Source of the DNA: Acetobacter sp. UBA5411
Lineage (GTDB): Bacteria > Pseudomonadota > Alphaproteobacteria > Acetobacterales > Acetobacteraceae
Length of the DNA: 64,000 nucleotides
NCBI RefSeq assembly: GCF_002409645.1
Contig: NZ_DHNR01000001.1
Span: 16,432-80,431, forward strand
Reading direction: 5' to 3'
Numbering within the stretch: position 1 is the first letter of the stretch; each line of letters starts with the position of its first letter. Below the pieces are notes generated by a model that worked only from the letters and a program-made list of their open reading frames with translations, was not told the DNA's origin and made no database searches. A program made the position numbers and the translations under genes. This document shows, piece after piece, positions 60,791 to 64,000 of the stretch.

Positions 60791-62842
60791 TCAGAAACCT
60801 GCGGTCAGACCAGCAATAATGCGACGGTCAATTCTTAGACCGGACGTCTCCCGAAGGCGGGAATCACCAAGCTGCTGTCCGCTCAGTGACAGGAGGAAAT
60901 GCTTGTCGATTTTCCAGCCGACACGGGCGTTGACGGTCACGAAGTCCTTCACTTTAACATTTTTCAGCTGGAGTGTGGAAAAGTCAGCTGTAACATCCTG
61001 ATAGTGCGACTGCCATCTGGCGTGGGCGCTGAATTCCACCGGACCCAGCATATATTCAAACCCGCCAATGACTGTATTGACGGGTGTCTGCCGCTGGAAA
61101 TTGATCATTGAAGATTTGTCAGGATCGCGGACCGATGCCATCGCGTAGCTCAGATCCCAGTGAAAATTAAAGTCGGTTTTGCCTTCCAGACGAATTTCTC
61201 CTCCAGCATCATCGACCCTGTTATAGTTTTTGGGAAACATTGTGATGGATGAAGGCGGTACGAAAGTATAATTTGATGCAAAGGGTGTTCCAAGCATATC
61301 GCTGGTGCGCTGGGCGAAAAGTGCAACGGATAGGCTACCGTTTAGTGGCTTGATACTATGCGAATAATTGAGACCCACATTGATTGTCGTCGAAGGGGCA
61401 AGTGAAGGATTGTTGATAACCGCGACCGGTCCAAGCATTGTTGATGGTGCAAAATCAAAAAGGGCGGGTAACTGGATGCCCCGGGCTGCATTCAGACCAA
61501 ATGTACCCAGATCGCCTGCATCATAGCGAATACGACTGTTAAAGCTTGGCTCTATGTAATGTCGTGCGGCGGAAGCCGGAGCGTCTGACAGAATGGGGCT
61601 TCTGACGGAGGGAACAAGCAGGGAATCCACCCGAACGGCATTCGTTAAGGTGAGTTTCGGCAAGATCCGATAATCCCAGACAGCCGATCCTGCTGCCAGC
61701 ATATCGCTTTCGCTGCCGATTTTCGTGCCTGCCTGTGCGCCGGAAAGAGTGGAATAACGATACTCCACTCCAAGACGCAGATCATTCTGATTATTGATTG
61801 AAATCGTATCAGAAAGCTGTGCAACAGTTGTTTCCAGATCATAGCCGAAGTCGATTGGAATCACGGTGCCAAAAGCAGCGATATTGTCAGTCGTTTTATT
61901 TGTAAATGAATTCTGATAAGCCCTGAATTCAACCAGACCCCAGTCAGTATCAGCAGCAAGACGCCCTTCAAGACTTTTCGACAGGGGGCGTGATGTAAAA
62001 TAGCTGCCGATATCGAGCCAGAAAGGACTACGCTCCTGATCGATTGTGCCGGTCAGACCCCATTCGACGCGGGGAGAAATTTGCCCTCGCAATTCCAGAG
62101 CGGCGTTGATGTTGCTGGTCTGGGCAGGAACATCACGACGACTGCGGCGGTCATATTCGTCTGATCTCATCCCGTTGAGTGAAAGTTTTGCCGCGAAGGC
62201 GTCCGAGAACTTATGGGAAGCGACCAGCTCTCCGCCAAACCCGTTAAGACTACCGCCTTCGACATGAATGTAATTTTTGTTTTCGTGTTGCGGATCACGC
62301 GTGACGATGTTGATCACGCCGCCGGAAGCATTAAAGCCGTAAACAGCTGAATTTGGTCCCCGGATGACTTCAATCTGTCGAATGTCCCGAATGGAAACGG
62401 GAAGAGCGCCCCAGTCCGTATAGTTATAACCATCGAGATAGACCTGCCGCCCGTCGATAAGCACCAGCGTGCGGGAGCCGCCTGCGGCGTCATTTCCCCG
62501 GATCGAAACATTGGCGCCCAGAACGGAATAACGTCTGACGTCTACGCCGGGCACCATACGCAAGACTTCCGGCAGCGTCTGAGCGCCGGAGGTTCTGATC
62601 TGTTCGGCAGTGACGACCTGTATGTCGGTGGGTAGTTCACTGGCCCGTTGCGGCTTGCCGGTAGCTGAACTGGTTATGGGTTCATTGAAAAGTTTTTCGA
62701 ACGTACTGTAATCGAGATTCTGGGCATGCGCGTAACGATCCGGAAAAACCAGAAGACCGACCGCCAGTGTCGTGCTGAAGGATAGCACGGACGAAAAACG
62801 TAGACACTGCCGGTTATGGCGCTTGATGGCACGCAACAACAT
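60791..62842 (-). CDS. TonB-dependent outer-membrane receptor
   Basis: A 683-residue receptor. N-terminal signal region (about 1-41, cleavage near AHA), plug domain with QTLPEVLRMVPGVDVRRY, VSIRGNDAAGGSRTLVLIDGRQVY and IEVIRGPNSAVYGFNASGGVINIVT (about 85-185), then a 22-strand-type barrel ending in phenylalanine. The substrate (siderophore, vitamin or other) is unknown. No iron-box-like site is obvious upstream. Shorter than many siderophore receptors, nearer the vitamin/other class. Confidence 0.9.
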   Translation of the reverse strand: MLLRAIKRHNRQCLRFSSVLSFSTTLAVGLLVFPDRYAHAQNLDYSTFEKLFNEPITSSATGKPQRASELPTDIQVVTAEQIRTSGAQTLPEVLRMVPGVDVRRYSVLGANVSIRGNDAAGGSRTLVLIDGRQVYLDGYNYTDWGALPVSIRDIRQIEVIRGPNSAVYGFNASGGVINIVTRDPQHENKNYIHVEGGSLNGFGGELVASHKFSDAFAAKLSLNGMRSDEYDRRSRRDVPAQTSNINAALELRGQISPRVEWGLTGTIDQERSPFWLDIGSYFTSRPLSKSLEGRLAADTDWGLVEFRAYQNSFTNKTTDNIAAFGTVIPIDFGYDLETTVAQLSDTISINNQNDLRLGVEYRYSTLSGAQAGTKIGSESDMLAAGSAVWDYRILPKLTLTNAVRVDSLLVPSVRSPILSDAPASAARHYIEPSFNSRIRYDAGDLGTFGLNAARGIQLPALFDFAPSTMLGPVAVINNPSLAPSTTINVGLNYSHSIKPLNGSLSVALFAQRTSDMLGTPFASNYTFVPPSSITMFPKNYNRVDDAGGEIRLEGKTDFNFHWDLSYAMASVRDPDKSSMINFQRQTPVNTVIGGFEYMLGPVEFSAHARWQSHYQDVTADFSTLQLKNVKVKDFVTVNARVGWKIDKHFLLSLSGQQLGDSRLRETSGLRIDRRIIAGLTAGF

Positions 62843-63015
62843 TTAACCCACATTCAGACAATCGGCTGACTATGCCGGCGGCCTGATTACGGCTTGGTTA
62901 AAATGTTTCCTGAAAAACAGAGGAAAAACTGTTTGCAGGATGTGAATGGAAAACCGGATGCAATACAGTTACGTTTCAGGGCATTATACAGTGACGACAC
63001 CAGAGAGGTAACCAT

Positions 63016-63333
63016 ATGGAAACGCAGCCGCCAGTGGCCCCATCGGATTCGGAAGCAGTTCAGAACGAGACGGCCCGCGACGCGGCAGGCATTTCAACAA
63101 CTGATACCGCCGCTCCCTCAACGGTCCCGCCAAGTGACCCCATTCTGGTGGTAAAGCCGGGCGCTCCCGCTGCTGTAACGCCATCAGCGGCAGATGATGC
63201 CGCGAATAATGACAGGATGGACGCACCAGCTTTCAAGGAACTGGCCCAGATGGTCGGCGCGATGGTGTTTGTCGGACTTCTGACCGCAGCAGGATGGCAC
63301 GCCGCCCATTACTCTGGAGCGTGGCCCTACTGA
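63016..63333 (+). CDS. Small membrane protein with Pro/Ala-rich N-terminus
   Basis: A 105-residue protein: a low-complexity acidic Pro/Ala/Thr-rich region (1-75) and one membrane helix (about 78-98, QMVGAMVFVGLLTAAGWHAA). A GAGAGG site about 7 bases before the ATG supports it. Function unknown. Convergent with the dioxygenase gene, with only about 20 bp between. Confidence 0.6.
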   Translation: METQPPVAPSDSEAVQNETARDAAGISTTDTAAPSTVPPSDPILVVKPGAPAAVTPSAADDAANNDRMDAPAFKELAQMVGAMVFVGLLTAAGWHAAHYSGAWPY

Positions 63334-63353
63334 CCCTGCTCGTTAGAAACGTG

Positions 63354-63977
63354 TCACTGGTGACGTAGCGTGACCACCAGTACATCGCGGAAAGCAGGCC
63401 GGTTCGGGTCGATCGGCTGAATTGGCGTGACGCCGTGATAGACCATGTGGTCATTCACGAAAGCCGCGTCCATAGGGCCGGTGAGGGTGAAACTGCCGAC
63501 CTCTGCTCCCTGAAGGTCATGGATGCTGGTCGTCCCGTTCGCCACGTTCTCACGCTGCACCATCATGACAAGCACCCAGTCGACACCGTCCCGATGAAGA
63601 CCTTCAGGGGTTGGCTGGCCGATCATTTCCCGTGCCGCTTCGATCCTGAACTGATGCACTTCTGCATGCCATGTTTCGGGCCGCTCGGTCTCAGGTGTCA
63701 GATCGGTCGCCAGTCGGTTGACCAGTGACAGCACCGCTTTCATGACCGGATGCTCGCCGATCCGTTTTTCAATCGGATCAAACCAGCGCTCAATGCCGCC
63801 ATTTAGCGTATTGTAGTCGCGGCTCTGATAATGAGGCTGGTGCTTTTTCCGGATAATGCTGTTTTCTGACAGGGCAAACGTGGCATGGCGGCGTCTGCGG
63901 TAACGCCCCCCGTCAGCCATGTAGACATCCACACCCAGCCGCTGCCAGCTGGCGGCAAAGCTCTCCCAGTCCGTCAT
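63354..63977 (-). CDS. 2-oxoglutarate/Fe(II) dioxygenase (2OG-Fe_Oxy_2 type), frame open at right edge
   Basis: At least 207 residues. HRDGVDW (about residue 127) gives the His-x-Asp iron ligands, and VNDHMVYHGVTPI (about 172-184) the distal histidine, with a following arginine for 2-oxoglutarate. The family includes amino acid hydroxylases such as isoleucine 4-hydroxylases. The ATG at 63977 is one possible start, but the frame continues without stop to the window edge (reading ALLEYYG before it), so the true start may lie outside. Confidence 0.75.
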   Translation of the reverse strand: MTDWESFAASWQRLGVDVYMADGGRYRRRRHATFALSENSIIRKKHQPHYQSRDYNTLNGGIERWFDPIEKRIGEHPVMKAVLSLVNRLATDLTPETERPETWHAEVHQFRIEAAREMIGQPTPEGLHRDGVDWVLVMMVQRENVANGTTSIHDLQGAEVGSFTLTGPMDAAFVNDHMVYHGVTPIQPIDPNRPAFRDVLVVTLRHQ

Positions 63978-64000
63978 GCCGTAATATTCCAGCAGAGCAT

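Noticed and set aside
1..64000. CRISPR arrays, rRNA genes, intact insertion sequences or prophage
   Set aside because: No regularly spaced repeats, rRNA sequence, transposase or phage structural genes were seen.

Overview
The window looks like a stretch of chromosome from an acetic acid bacterium (Acetobacteraceae, most likely Acetobacter or a close relative). The evidence is a Zymomonas-type pyruvate decarboxylase next to a lactate-oxidising lutABC operon, alphaproteobacterial housekeeping blocks (rpsB-tsf, rplM-rpsI, ftsE-ftsX-ydcF, plsC-DUF2125), a Hyf-like operon, and moderate-to-high GC coding sequence interrupted by short AT-rich patches. The assignment rests on gene content and remembered family patterns, because no database search was possible.

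Layout. 0-8.5 kb: end of an outer-membrane barrel gene, an AnsP-type amino acid permease, class I aldolase (fda), pyruvate decarboxylase (pdc) and lutABC. Together these form a central-carbon block in which lactate or sugar carbon meets at pyruvate and can leave as acetaldehyde. 8.6-10 kb: a minus-strand YceI protein and an AT-rich orphan membrane protein. 10-22 kb: dnaE, a small orphan, a Rieske oxygenase, rpsB-tsf with structured leader and intergenic RNA, recO, a fumarylacetoacetase-family hydratase, a lipoprotein and parC. 22-28.8 kb: a six-gene overlapping operon hyfBCEFGI. Its catalytic subunit has lost the nickel-iron cysteines and its membrane subunits appear to have lost the usual charged residues, so it should not be a hydrogenase.

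28.8-44 kb: phospholipid genes (psd-pssA, plsC), a non-coding segment with two consensus DnaA boxes, a DUF2125 protein, a class 3 lipase, gloB, a methyltransferase/chorismate-lyase-like pair, ftsEX-ydcF, an MJ0042 zinc-ribbon protein with a long acidic proline-rich linker, small membrane and lipoproteins, an HI0933-type flavoprotein and rpsI-rplM. 44-50.7 kb: a conserved unknown, an AI-2E/PerM-type permease, panC-panB, then a short accessory patch (DUF2335 protein and small orphans) ending at tRNA-Thr(TGT). 50.7-64 kb: anmK, mlaF-mlaE, ugd, small membrane/lipoproteins, a glycosyltransferase-microprotein-lipoprotein cluster, arfB, an NCS1 permease with divergent LysR regulator, a TonB-dependent receptor, a small membrane protein and a 2OG-Fe dioxygenase open at the right edge.

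Genes in the first 28.8 kb are almost all on the plus strand; from about 29 to 53 kb they are mixed and mostly minus. Many genes are tightly packed with ATGA-type overlaps (lutAB, lutBC, hyfBCEFG, ftsX-ydcF, the methyltransferase pair). Intrinsic hairpins mark several convergent boundaries. The most interesting items are the Hyf-like complex without NiFe ligands, the accessory patch at tRNA-Thr, the glycosyltransferase-microprotein-lipoprotein cluster, the structured RNA around rpsB, the DnaA-box region and an AT-rich segment between 13-bp direct repeats.
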